From Lindgomyces ingoldianus (Eukaryota > Ascomycota > Dothideomycetes > Pleosporales > Lindgomycetaceae), in assembly GCF_010093535.1 (NCBI RefSeq), contig NW_022985174.1:287837-351836 (forward strand): 64,000 nt of DNA, in the 5' to 3' direction. Shown piece by piece: positions 35,386 to 44,904 of the stretch (the first letter of the stretch is position 1; every line of letters starts with the position of its first letter). Both the position numbers and the translations under genes were made by a program. Under the pieces are notes generated by a model. It was given only the letters and a program-made list of their open reading frames with translations, was not told the DNA's origin and searched no databases.

Positions 35386-37444
35386 TTAAAAGTTATCTAT
35401 AAGAAAGTCTTCGCGCTTCCAATCCTTGCCACATTCAAATTGCTCAAGTGTAGTTGCTGTCAAATAAGTTTTGTCCCATGATACCGTACGAGAGCCACCT
35501 GAGAAGACTCTTTTTGACTTGTCGCTCATTGAGGGTATGGAGAGGACCTCAATCGCCCAAGAGGATAGCTGTGGCCAGCGCTTCTTCTGTGTATCTTGTA
35601 ACCACCACTCAATTGCTGGGATCTTGAGCCCATACGAGACTGTTTCATTACAGTAGTTCTTAAATTCATCTTGACTCTGAGGCTGCCTGTGTCTCTCTCT
35701 TAGGTCTCGACGAAGCTGCTCAAATCTATTGATTGGCTGTTGTAGTGTCTGAGCAGGAACAGATACAGTCTCGTACGAGGGAAAAGATGGATGGCTTTCT
35801 CTACGGAACATCTCCCAAAGGCTGTCGACTCGTAACTTATAAGTAGAGTCTTTGATCCATATCGTACGAGATTCTGGGTTGAGTATTCGGGCAGCAGCGT
35901 AGTACGGTGTCAGGTCAAGCTGTTCAATGTAGGAATCAAACTTGGCTTTCGCGCTCTCAACACGGGATTTAAGTGACTTGTTGTTTCTCTGCTAAAGTTA
36001 GTGCAAACCCGCTGTTTTGCGCCATCGTACGACATACTAATGATAGTTCTAGATGTTCTTGAATAATCTCTACTACTTCAAGGACTCGCTCAATTGTGGA
36101 TTGTTGGCCTTGAAGATAGAGACTTGCGCCGTCAAACACCTCAAGGAAGTTTGCTATCGTACGACAGACAAGGATGTCATCATCGCAAAGCCCATCTTTT
36201 TTATCAAGCGTACCAAGGGCAATATGCTCTTCTGCGTAGTTTCGAATAGCGCTCAGGACAGGCTGTTCAAGTGCAACTTGAAGCATCCGAAACCAGTCAT
36301 TCCACCTCATACAATTGTCCAAAGGAATCAACTTTCCAGCAGCGTTCTCAAACTCGTTCGTACGATGCGGTGAAGTATGAATGTGGACAACGATATTGTG
36401 GACTTTGCCCACAACCCCCATCCTTGCCCGAATAGTATTTGCTCTTCCTTTCTGGTATTCTGCACCTGACTCTTCTTTTAATCCTTGTTCTTGATCGTAC
36501 AACTCCATATCCTGCTCCTGGCTCTCACCTAGGAACAGAAAGGCTTGAACAGTAAGGTGTAGAACATGGCCCATGCACCGCAGATGTTGGTGTGTGTAGA
36601 TCCAGTTAATCTTCTTTGATGTAAGATAACTGGACATGTTACGACCAAGTGTGTCGTTGGTAGTCGAGTTATCACTAACAACGGTGCCAATCTTCTCATC
36701 AATCCCGTAATCTTGGAGGACTGGAAGTAGAGCACCCCACTGGCTCTGGCCACTACGGTCTCGTACGGGGCGAAGCGCAATGAGAATATTGCGAAAGGAA
36801 TCTTGAGCGTCGACAAAGCTAGCACAGACTCCAAGCAATAGATCAGAGCTTGATGACCTCCAGATGTCCACAGTAAGGTGAATGCTTGTCTGAGATGATT
36901 GAAGCCTCTTTCGTACGATATCCTTTGCTTGAATATACCAGGAAGAAAAATGCTCCTCGAGTATATCCTGAGATGTGGGGATAAAGACGCAGCCTTGGGG
37001 ATTCAACGCTTGAACCAAGGCACGGAATTCGGGCCATTCTACACATGAGAATGGAAGCTGCCCTGCCATAACAAGGTCCAGAAGACTATCATTAATATCT
37101 TTCTGTTTGACTGTGCGCCGAAGGACCTCGTGGTAGAGGCTCTCATTCTCGTTAAGCTGAAGGAGCTTAGCGTACAAGGATTCAACATTGTCAGTTGCTG
37201 TCGTATGAACAGCTACTTCAATATCATGAGCCGACCACAGGTGATTCCTCATATTAGTTGTACACTGAGCAGAGAACTGGCAATACTTGCACCACATCCA
37301 TTTCGATTCAGGCTTCTCCTCCCTTTCCCCTACTGTTGGAGTACGACAGTGCTCATGGACAGAGGAGGAGCTCTTTAGTGATCTCGTTGTTGAAGGAACC
37401 AAAGAAAGAGACAAGTTCTCGCTTTCATCAATTGATAAAGGCAT
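35386..37444 (-). CDS. hAT transposase with BED zinc finger, intact
   Basis: Cut-and-paste transposase, 669 aa, from exons 37444-36038 and 35988-35386. The 49-nt intron (GTATGT, CACTAAC branch, TAGCAG end) joins in phase 0 and restores one frame. A BED finger is seen as Cys52, Cys55, His68 and His73 within WCKYCQFSAQCTTNMRNHLW. The catalytic core shows HLTVDIWRSSSSDLLLGV (first Asp), VVSDNSTTNDTLGRNM (second Asp region), and the hAT signature LRCMGHVLHLTVQAF. The C-terminal dimerisation region is WPQLSSWAIEVLSIPSMSDK followed by SKRVFSGGSRTVS. The open frame continues upstream only to a TTG, so ATG 37444 is used; it gives MPLSIDESEN. Codon use differs in part because CGT-ACG pairs are frequent, from the TCGTACGA motif. 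Confidence 0.9.
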
Positions 37445-37525
37445 CTTAATATGCTCTGCACCAAGCTTCAAAAGTCAGAAGAAGATTTTTTTTTTCATGT
37501 ATTCTGGGCACGATATTGGCGATCT

Positions 37526-37553
37526 AACCAATATTGGTTGAATCGATATCGAT
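37526..37553 (-). promoter_or_regulatory. Paired palindromes with CCAAT motifs before the transposase
   Basis: A 14-bp palindrome containing CCAAT on both strands is followed two bases later by a 12-bp palindrome, about 80-110 bp upstream of the transposase ATG. CCAAT boxes are bound by the HapB/C/E complex in fungi. Use as a promoter element is inferred from position only. Confidence 0.45.
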
Positions 37554-37735
37554 TGGGTGATGATCGGTTCATATTTGATTGGTGCAAGCTCTGAGGTCCG
37601 TGTTTCATCTCGTAATACACGGCCCCCCGCCAGGTACGAGTTTGAGGTGTTTCCCTCTCAACTTTTAAAGCTCTACGGATCCGTACAGATTACAACTGTC
37701 ATGGCTATCCAGACCCCTGAGTACACCGGCACTTC

Positions 37736-37799
37736 TAAGGTGGCTGGAGGCGGGTCTAGAGGCTCGGCGGTATCCGTACCTCTGCCTCCAGCCATAAGG
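37736..37799. repeat. 54-bp inverted-repeat unit flanked by TAAGG
   Basis: TGGCTGGAGGC at 37741-37751 is matched by its reverse complement GCCTCCAGCCA at 37784-37794. The unit is flanked directly by TAAGG on both sides (37736-37740 and 37795-37799), as a target duplication would be. It could be a tiny non-autonomous element or a hairpin. It is too short to assign to a family. Confidence 0.6.
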
Positions 37800-38473
37800 T
37801 TTACTTCTCACCACAGCTCTGCCATACGATACACTCATCATCCTGCATTCCCTCACTGTGCCTTGTGCTCCCTGCTCGAATACCTCTCATAAGTTGATAG
37901 TTTCCAAACTTCCCTGCATAAGATCCATGAAACCCAGGGTGAGGCCTTGATACTGTGGAGTGACTGTAACCATATCTTTTTGCTGTTGCAGCATAACTAA
38001 CCTGCTCTCCAAGCTTTATCAACCTGCGCAAAGTAAGCGTGGCCTCACTTGTGTCTATATTAGGGCATATAAGGGCGAAATTATGATGAATTTTGGTTGT
38101 GTGTATTACGAGGGGTCGTGGATTAAGTGATGAAACACAGGACGACATCTTCCCTTGCCATGGAAGAGATATTCATTCTTAAGATGTTTCGAAGATGCGT
38201 TGGTCACTTGCAGTTTCTCATTACTAAATACCTCATCCCTTTGCAGGGGGCCCAACCCATTATTCACAACAACCCCCAACTCGGAAAAGCATTGTCGTGA
38301 CCTCGGTGAGTCGGAAGCAGACGGCTGGCCCGTGCGCATATCAGCCGTCCCTCGAACACCAGTTACTGTGTAAGCTCCTATCAAACCTCACTCCGGTCCT
38401 GAACCTCCGCATCCCCGTGAACAACGCTCACAACCTGACAATGACCGAGGGGTGATCGGGGAGCAATATCATA

Positions 38474-39772
38474 ATGCCGAAAGCTATCATGAAGAGTAGT
38501 GGGCTTATGAAGGGCTTATCACGAGCTTGTTCAAGGTGCGGGGGATCAAGAGTCGGCGGGGAGCGGAGATGGATGAGCGTTGTGGAGCTGCGAGGGCCAG
38601 CAAAGAGACCGAAGACTGCTCTATTCTTCCCAGGTATGAAGTTCCCTAGCAAGAAAACACCAATTGCCCCTGGCGACCTCATGCTGATATTCCATTTTCC
38701 AGGCCAAGGCGTGCAGAGAGTAGGCATGGCAACGCCCTGGCTCGAAGCCTTCCCCAATACTGCGAAACCCATCCTCGAGGAAATCGACGCAACGCTTGAT
38801 CTCCCTCTCACCCGCATCATCGCTGAAGGCACAAACTCCCAACTCACACTTACTGAGAACGCGCAGCCGGCTATCATGGCGACTTCCATCCTTATTCTCA
38901 GAGTCATGGAGAAGGAATTTGGATTTAAGACCGAGGAGCGAGTGGATATCACTCTGGGTCATTCACTCGGCGAATTTGCGGCCTTGGTTGCAGGCGGTTA
39001 TCTCAGCTTCCAGGATTCATTGAAGATGGTGAGGAAGCGTGCCGAAGTCATGAGTCAGTCTTCAAAAGATGCCGTGGAGCGCGAAGGCGGTGAATTCGGC
39101 ATGGTTGCTCTGGTTTGCGAATCAGAACAACGCATGAAGGCTCTGGTTTCTGGTATCCGCGAGTTCCTCGATTTGTCCTCCCCCGGCTCCAAATCCGATT
39201 CTGCAGAGGATATTCCAGCGGTTCAACAGGTCCTGGTTGCGAATATCAACTCCAAGAACCAAATTGTGCTGAGTGGGAGCATCGAAAGAATCAACATGCT
39301 CTTGACAAATTTGAGGCAATTCGGGGGTCATGATCCAAGGCACGTGCGGTTGAAGAGTGACTCACCGTTTCATAGCCCGTTGATGAAGCCGGCACAGGAA
39401 ATGATGAAGCAGTTACTATACAAAGAGAAGGCGGATGGAAGCGATATCATTACCTGGCCCGGCGTGATGCCCTGTGTTTCGAATGTCACCGGCAAGCCAT
39501 TCAAGAACATGGAGCAGTTGAAGGATCTGTTAGCCAGATCGTGCGTAGAGACGGTGCAGTGGTGGAAATCGGTGAAATATTTGCACGAGGAAGAGAAGGT
39601 GAAGAGGTATATTGGGATTGGGCCAGGCAAGGTCGGGAGGAACCTTGTGGGAAAGGAGGTTGGCATGAAGGGGGCAGTCAAGGGAGGGGGTGTCTGGGGT
39701 ATCGCGACCCCGAAGGAGATGGAGGAGGTAGTGAGGGCTCTGGATGATACAGAGCAGGCTGATGAAGACTGA
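38474..39772 (+). CDS. mct1: Mitochondrial malonyl-CoA:ACP transacylase
   Basis: It transfers malonyl groups from CoA to mitochondrial acyl carrier protein in type II fatty acid (lipoic acid) synthesis. Exons 38474-38633 and 38703-39772 give 409 aa. The 69-nt intron has canonical GTATGA...CAG ends, is a multiple of three and has no stop, so the whole region reads as one ORF. Removing the intron restores the family start LFFPGQGVQRVGM; retaining it would put 23 unrelated residues inside that motif. The catalytic serine lies in TLGHSLGEFAALVAGG. The N-terminal ~45 residues are Arg/Ser/Lys-rich (LSRACSRCGGSRVGGERRWM), a mitochondrial presequence. Later blocks NSKNQIVLSG and VRLKSDSPFHSPLM (active-site His) also match. 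The 3' end lies 140 bp from the convergent reductase gene. Confidence 0.93.
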   Translation: MPKAIMKSSGLMKGLSRACSRCGGSRVGGERRWMSVVELRGPAKRPKTALFFPGMKFPSKKTPIAPGDLMLIFHFPGQGVQRVGMATPWLEAFPNTAKPILEEIDATLDLPLTRIIAEGTNSQLTLTENAQPAIMATSILILRVMEKEFGFKTEERVDITLGHSLGEFAALVAGGYLSFQDSLKMVRKRAEVMSQSSKDAVEREGGEFGMVALVCESEQRMKALVSGIREFLDLSSPGSKSDSAEDIPAVQQVLVANINSKNQIVLSGSIERINMLLTNLRQFGGHDPRHVRLKSDSPFHSPLMKPAQEMMKQLLYKEKADGSDIITWPGVMPCVSNVTGKPFKNMEQLKDLLARSCVETVQWWKSVKYLHEEEKVKRYIGIGPGKVGRNLVGKEVGMKGAVKGGGVWGIATPKEMEEVVRALDDTEQADED

Positions 39773-39911
39773 AGGGTTCAGATGGAGATGTCCTCAAGAT
39801 ATACGCCCTGATGGATCATTCCATCCTCCACCCCCCCTCCAAATCATATTTCTTGCTACCCTTAGTTAGGAAACCAGGGCCCGAGAAACCGAACCCCGCT
39901 TCTTTATCTAC

Positions 39912-41204
39912 TTAGGAACCCTGGATGTTGGCGCCCCCATCTATCTGGACCTTCATTCCCGTCATGCTTGTATTCTTAGCAAGCATGACAAATACATCCG
40001 CGCAATCCTGCAGATCTACTGCACATCCCAACGCCGCCTTAGCCTTGACAGCTTCGATCACCTCAGGCGGGTAGCGAAGACCCTATCCGTTACCCCGCTT
40101 TAGTACACATACGCTGCTAGGCTTCGAAAAGACAAAAGGATGGAGTAGACGTACCCACTCAGTAAGAAGGAGGCCTGGCAGAACGGCGTTGATGCGGATT
40201 TTGGGGCCCTGCGTGCTGGCGAGGCATTTCATGAGTTGGACCTGTGCGGCTTTGGTTACCGCGTAAGCCATAGATGAACCGCCTTGGGATACGGCCTATT
40301 TATTGCCTGGTCAACGGCAGAGAGTAAGGTTGGGAAGGGGATAAATACAGCAATTGATGAAGTAATAAGCAGAATACCGCCATCGGGGTTAGAGTTAAAT
40401 GTTGGCTTAGCGGCTTTTAAGAGTGCTAAAGGTCCTTTGACGTTGGCCGACCAACACTGTGGGCGTTAGCTTCAGCCAATGAAATGTCCATAGAAGATAT
40501 ACGGTAGACAGATATGGGGCGAGGGGAGCGGAAAATGCGGTGAGAGGGAAGGCTTGCTTTGTCCCATTCATCTTCGTTCATGGCATCCAGGTCGCCAAAT
40601 GTAGTGAACTTTGTCCAGCCCTATGTTCGGCTTAGCTTGCGGTTTGTGAAGAGAATCACATGCCAAACCAAAGACGTACTGCATTAGCGATAACGATATC
40701 CAGGCCTCCTAGCTTCTCTTTCGCTTCTTCAACGCTGCGGACACATTCCGAGGTCAAGCATGCATCCTAGAAATCAGCTTTTGGTCTTTTTGATCAGGAA
40801 AAGATTCGCATAAAGAATGAAGGCTTACACCCTTGACGACAACAGCTTTAACACCAAACCCCTCACACGTAGCCTTGACCTCATCGGCAGCCTCAATGCG
40901 GTTGAAGTAGTTGATGGCTATGTTGCAGCCCTCTTTTGCGAAGGTTATGGCGAGGACTTCGCCGAGACCGCTACGTGAAGTTAGTCGCGTGCACAGTTTA
41001 GGAGGGCGGAGTCTCCGAAGTAGATAGCAACAAGCCAGTATGCAGAAAGGTTGAGGGAAAGATGGTGATTTAAAGCAGACAACATGAGACGGAAGAACAA
41101 TACTTCACCCCTCCCCTCCATCTAGGACATAGCATGATAGGAGTAGCAGCTTACCGTGAGCCGCCAGTAATCAGCACGTTTCTACCTTTCAAATCATACG
41201 GCAT
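39912..41204 (-). CDS. Short-chain dehydrogenase/reductase (SDR)
   Basis: An NAD(P)-dependent oxidoreductase with a Rossmann fold, 253 aa, in seven exons: 41204-41155, 40970-40829, 40766-40680, 40620-40558, 40456-40349, 40295-40155 and 40082-39912. The cofactor motif is TGGSRGLGE, split by intron 1. IVIANAG is the structural NAG motif, with a Ser in LLITSSIAAVSQGG and the catalytic pair in YAVTKAAQ. The C-terminus TGMKVQIDGGANIQGS is typical of classical SDRs. All phases close only if intron 4 is a GC-AG intron (GCAAGC at 40557 down to CAG at 40457), which restores WDKCWSANVKGPLALLK. Substrate unknown; no pathway partner lies nearby. Confidence 0.87.
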
Positions 41205-42312
41205 GATGTTGGATCTCCTTGTCAACCAACTCTACTAGGTTTAGGTCGATCAACGGACGTTAGAAGTGCAAGGTTGGGGGGGGAAAAGGCAAGTCCTGGG
41301 GCTTAATGTGAGATAGATTAAGAAACTGGACGCTCAATTACTGTAAAGATTGCCCGTGGTGGGGCACAATTACTCTGGATGCCGCACCAGGCCAAACCCC
41401 ACTTCACCTACGCTGCCGTTTTGGGGAGCCGAGGTTCGTGAGAACCTTGAGGGAACTGTGGGTGGTACGACTATGCCACATGATCAGTATTGACCTTCTT
41501 TGTAATTGAGGAGAAAGGTTGCTGGTCGTGATTTCTTGCATGACTAAATCTTTTATGCTAGTCTTCTACACTTGCTGACAAGTATGGCAAGCACGGGAGG
41601 TTTCTGAAAGCAAGAGATATTGAGTGTAGCCTAAGAATCTATTCCTTGGTAGTCCCCCATAAAGCATTTCTAAATCTAAGGCGTCCTGGGCATGTAACCA
41701 CACTCCAGAGGTCTCCTTTGAGCCCCAATTTGGGCAAGCTAGATGTGGATAGCCAGGAGAAGATGGATGGGTTTAGAAGTTAAAATGTGGTTGATGTGGT
41801 GATGGTAACGATCTATGTAGTCTAATATCGATTTATGATGTAATCGTCTAATGGTTCTGAGTGAAAGAATCTGGCCGATAATCTCAAAAGATTTGGGGGA
41901 AAAGGGAGTGACCACAGACAATGCTTAAGATCGTGGAAACGTAGCGACTACGCCACACAGCCCAAATACATGAGAGAGCATGCAAACCTCCGGATTTAGC
42001 GTGCAGGCGACCTAAAGCGTTTGCTTACAAGAGAGCTCTAGCAGGTGCAATTGTACTCTAGCCACCTACTCAGACCACCTTTTCCTGCCACCTCAAATCC
42101 AACCGCTACTTCCGAGAGGATATCGCTTTAGAGAGAAAAGATCCAAGGGGGCAAGAGTCTGGCAGCAATGGCGGTCTCGACATGCATCGAAGTTATTCCG
42201 AATAGTTCTCCGAATATTCCGTAGGTCAATCCACGCTAAGCTACTGGTACCGGTAAGTAACTAATTCTAATCGAAGTAGACCCGTGCTTGCCTAACTGCC
42301 CGCCGTTGTAAA
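41205..42312. other. Intergenic, SDR promoter side
   Basis: No gene or repeat recognised. Several poly-A/T-rich segments and short inverted repeats occur without clear meaning. Confidence 0.45.
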
Positions 42313-42988
42313 GGTTGCTCCAAAAGACAAGGAATAGTCTTCCACAAATCTCTCTTAATGCAGTATTTAGGGTACTTTGCCGGTGCCTTCCGATCCAATA
42401 GACTCGAGGAAGGGATGATAGGCATTATTCCGATGGAGGACATTGAGCCTCGAGCTTTCGAACTGTTTGTAGAATCAATGTAGTCGGGGAAAATTACTTC
42501 GCACTTGAAAAGATGTTTATTCCCTGGAACCGTACACGGAGCTCTGTCACGTCTTGGCTGCCACCTATGTCTTCGCTGATCGCTTCATCGTTTCAGCTCT
42601 CAAAAGGGATATCATGGATACGGCCGTTTGCTGTGTCGGGTGCAGGCGGCAAGCCATTATTTGCGATTATTATATCACCCTCGGAAACTTACCGCAGAAG
42701 AGCCCGCTCCTCAATCTGAGAGTGAATGCACACTGCCATGAATTTTATGGTGAGGAGCCAGATGCAGAACGGAAGGTGTTAGGCAAACTCTTGGAGGAAT
42801 TTCAGTACTGTATGATGATGACGCGGTACAGAGAGTTATTAAGAGGCAGCAAAACAATCAACACTCGCTCCTGGTATGATGAGGAAGAAAAGAGTAATGA
42901 AGTCCGACCCGACGCCAAGAGCTTGGACCCTGGGACCGGTTTAGATAGCTTGATGGGAAGGCGACCATGTCCTAAGTCTGGGCTTTGA
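42313..42988 (+). pseudogene. BTB/POZ-domain gene relic
   Basis: The frame from about 42313 reads VFHKSLLMQYLGYFAGAFRS and EDIEPRAFELFVE, the core of a fungal BTB/POZ domain. It then hits TAG at 42481-42483, where homologues have a Tyr in a WxYxG-like turn, and continues SGKITSHLK. Between 42484 and 42511 the signal shifts by +1 to DVYSLEPYTELCHVLAATYV and FADRFIVSALKRDIMD, the following helical region, and runs to a stop at 42988. A nonsense codon plus a frameshift point to a pseudogene. No GT-AG intron in phase removes both. The segment before 42313 has stops and no ATG. Intact members are likely adaptors or transcription-linked proteins of unknown target. Confidence 0.6.
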
Positions 42989-43420
42989 TGGATGATCGAA
43001 GCCCCTGAGAAGAGAATGGATCTGAGGAGTACTTGAAGATGTAGGATGACTTAGTGAATCTTTCTTCATGGTAGATATATCCATTGTGTAGATTACTTAT
43101 GATTAGAGTCGATCATGTCTACGAATTGCTGTTGCAATAGTTTGGTGTCCGCACAGCGGCAAGGAAAGAGATTTGGTGTAGGGTCCGATGGTCATATGTA
43201 TACATTTTGAGGTGACTTTGATCGGTGACTGATTTTAAATTTGGACTTGTGAGAGTGTTTCTCTGTCTGTCAGTATCTAACAGGTAGAGAGCACTAGGAG
43301 AAGAGCTTTAGTGAATTCCAGCTAAGTAGAGCCGCCAATCTTTGGGTTTGATGGCAATTGTGCGCAAAGTCTCGCTCGGGGTTGATAGAAAGAGGTTTCA
43401 GAGCGTTCGTCGCATAGTTT
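42989..43420. other. Intergenic, convergent 3' flanks
   Basis: This lies between the BTB relic and the 3' end of the formyltransferase gene. Nothing recognised. Confidence 0.5.
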
Positions 43421-44550
43421 TCACTCAGACTGCCGTTCCTCCACAGTATTTGTTGGTAGGACTAGAAACGGACGGTACCGCAGGTAGCCCTTCCCACTTC
43501 CTGTCTTCCTACCTTCAACGGTGCTTTCTACGATATGGACTAGCTTTCCATCTTGTGTTCGAGCTAAAAGATCGCCCGTTTCTCCGACAAACAAGCCCGG
43601 GTCAAGGCGTGTAGAATCCTCGCCGTGGTAGGGGCAAACATCATGCAAAATTAGTCTTTTGCCGTTTAGCAAAGTGCACCACAAGTTGCCTAGAAGACGG
43701 TGGCGGTCCTGGATGTCGCCGGCTGTGGTAGTTGAGAAATTAACATAGCGATGCTCACTGGTGATCTTCTCCGCATTGTCAACCGGGCCGCCTGACTTGG
43801 CATACCACCCAACATCATGCACAGGTGGAAAAAAATCTCGGCGCCTAATTACGTCTAAGAGCATTGATCCGCCTAGGCTACCCAGCTTGTCGACCAGTTC
43901 GACGGGCGTTGCTCCTGGACAAACCTCGATGCCAGGTGCAGGTGTCTGAGAGAGTATGGTACCATGGTCGAAGTGTGTTGGATGCAATGTCTGTATAGTA
44001 ATGCCAGTGTATTTACGTCTTTTGAGCAGGGTATGGTGGATCGGTGCTGGGCCACGCAAATCTGGTAGGAGCGAAGGGTGAACATTCAACCCTCCGTACT
44101 TGGCCCCGTCAAGGATTCGCGAGGGAATTAAGAGACCAAAAGAGACGGCGATGATAAGATTGTATGCTACAGGAGGTTCCCAATTCGTGAAGGTGTCGCG
44201 CACGTGGGTAGGGAGCTTGAAATCTAAGGTCGCAGCACGCTTGATGGGAACTGGTTGTGAATCAATTGGGATGCGACGATACGGGTTGATTGACAGCTAT
44301 ATGTACCGTCTTTTATGGTCTTCAAGCCTCTGCCTGTACGTTTCCCGGGCCGATGGACGACATCGATAGACTCTATCAGCAGAGGATCCTTGTTTTTCGC
44401 TTTATTCAGTTTGGAGAGTGATGCGATACTGAACTGATCAGATCCGCAGAAAAGTATTCTGAGAGGTTCCACGTGTTTTGTGGAGCTGTAGGGGCGACAA
44501 TTGAGCCCAGAGAAGGGGCGGACAGGAGAGGGCAGCCTCCAGAGCATCAT
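43421..44550 (-). CDS. fmt1: Methionyl-tRNA formyltransferase, mitochondrial
   Basis: It formylates initiator Met-tRNA with 10-formyl-tetrahydrofolate for mitochondrial translation initiation. Exons 44550-44307 and 44250-43421 give 357 aa; the 56-nt intron (GTACAT...CCAG) splits a Val codon. The N-terminus MMLWRLPSPVRPFSGLNCRP looks like a mitochondrial presequence. The formyltransferase core starts at LRILFCGSDQFSIASL. The folate/catalytic loop is KYGGLNVHPSLLPDLRGPAP, containing the Asn, His and Pro-Leu-Arg-Gly residues of the family, then THFDHGTILSQTPAP. A C-terminal OB-like domain follows. Upstream in-frame ATGs exist, but 44550 gives the cleanest targeting sequence. Divergent from CCZ1. 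Confidence 0.93.
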
Positions 44551-44904
44551 TGAGACATGAGGATGGTTGTGATACTCCTGAGGTCGGTATACCATGCAGA
44601 TCAGATCAAGGCCTTGGCGTAGCCCCAGCGCATGGAACCGGGGGCACTGGCCTTGCCCTGGCACATTCACTGACAACCAGCAACCGCTGAACTAAGTAGG
44701 GCCAAGGAAAATGGCCTACAAATAGAAGGGTGCGCCCATATCACAGCTTGCTCGACGGTCACAACTTCAAGGACGCACCTTTGCACTGCTCTCTCAGCGC
44801 CCTCAGGCTCTTCCCCCCGCGGCCTCGCTCGGTGACGCAATTGCCCGCCGAGCAAGCCGATCTCTCTCTTCCACACGCGGTAGCTCTTTCGTCCCAAAGC
44901 ACGA
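44551..44904. promoter_or_regulatory. Divergent promoter interval, fmt1 and ccz1
   Basis: These 354 bp separate the two start codons. No TATA box is evident. Shared promoter function is inferred from the spacing. Confidence 0.45.

Larger units (their letters stand above)
34700..37650 (-). mobile_element. hAT-superfamily DNA transposon
   Basis: The element is defined by its transposase gene (35386-37444, minus strand) and by repeated TCGTACGA-type motifs from 34707 to at least 37201. Outer limits are approximate because terminal inverted repeats were not identified. The transposase frame has no stop or frameshift, so the copy is recent or still active. It sits between Med5 and the mitochondrial transacylase gene and interrupts neither. 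Two palindromes lie just before the start codon. Confidence 0.8.
37445..38473. other. hAT 5' flank and Mct1 promoter side
   Basis: Next to the transposase start are two perfect palindromes, AACCAATATTGGTT (37526-37539) and ATCGATATCGAT (37542-37553), with several CCAAT pentamers on the transposase strand. Further on, a 54-bp inverted-repeat unit lies at 37741-37794. Nothing between 37800 and 38473 resembles a gene. Confidence 0.5.

Noticed and set aside
40083..40269. Second SDR gene start at an internal MAYAVTKAA
   Set aside because: This Met lies inside the YxxxK catalytic exon of the seven-exon SDR; it is not a separate gene.
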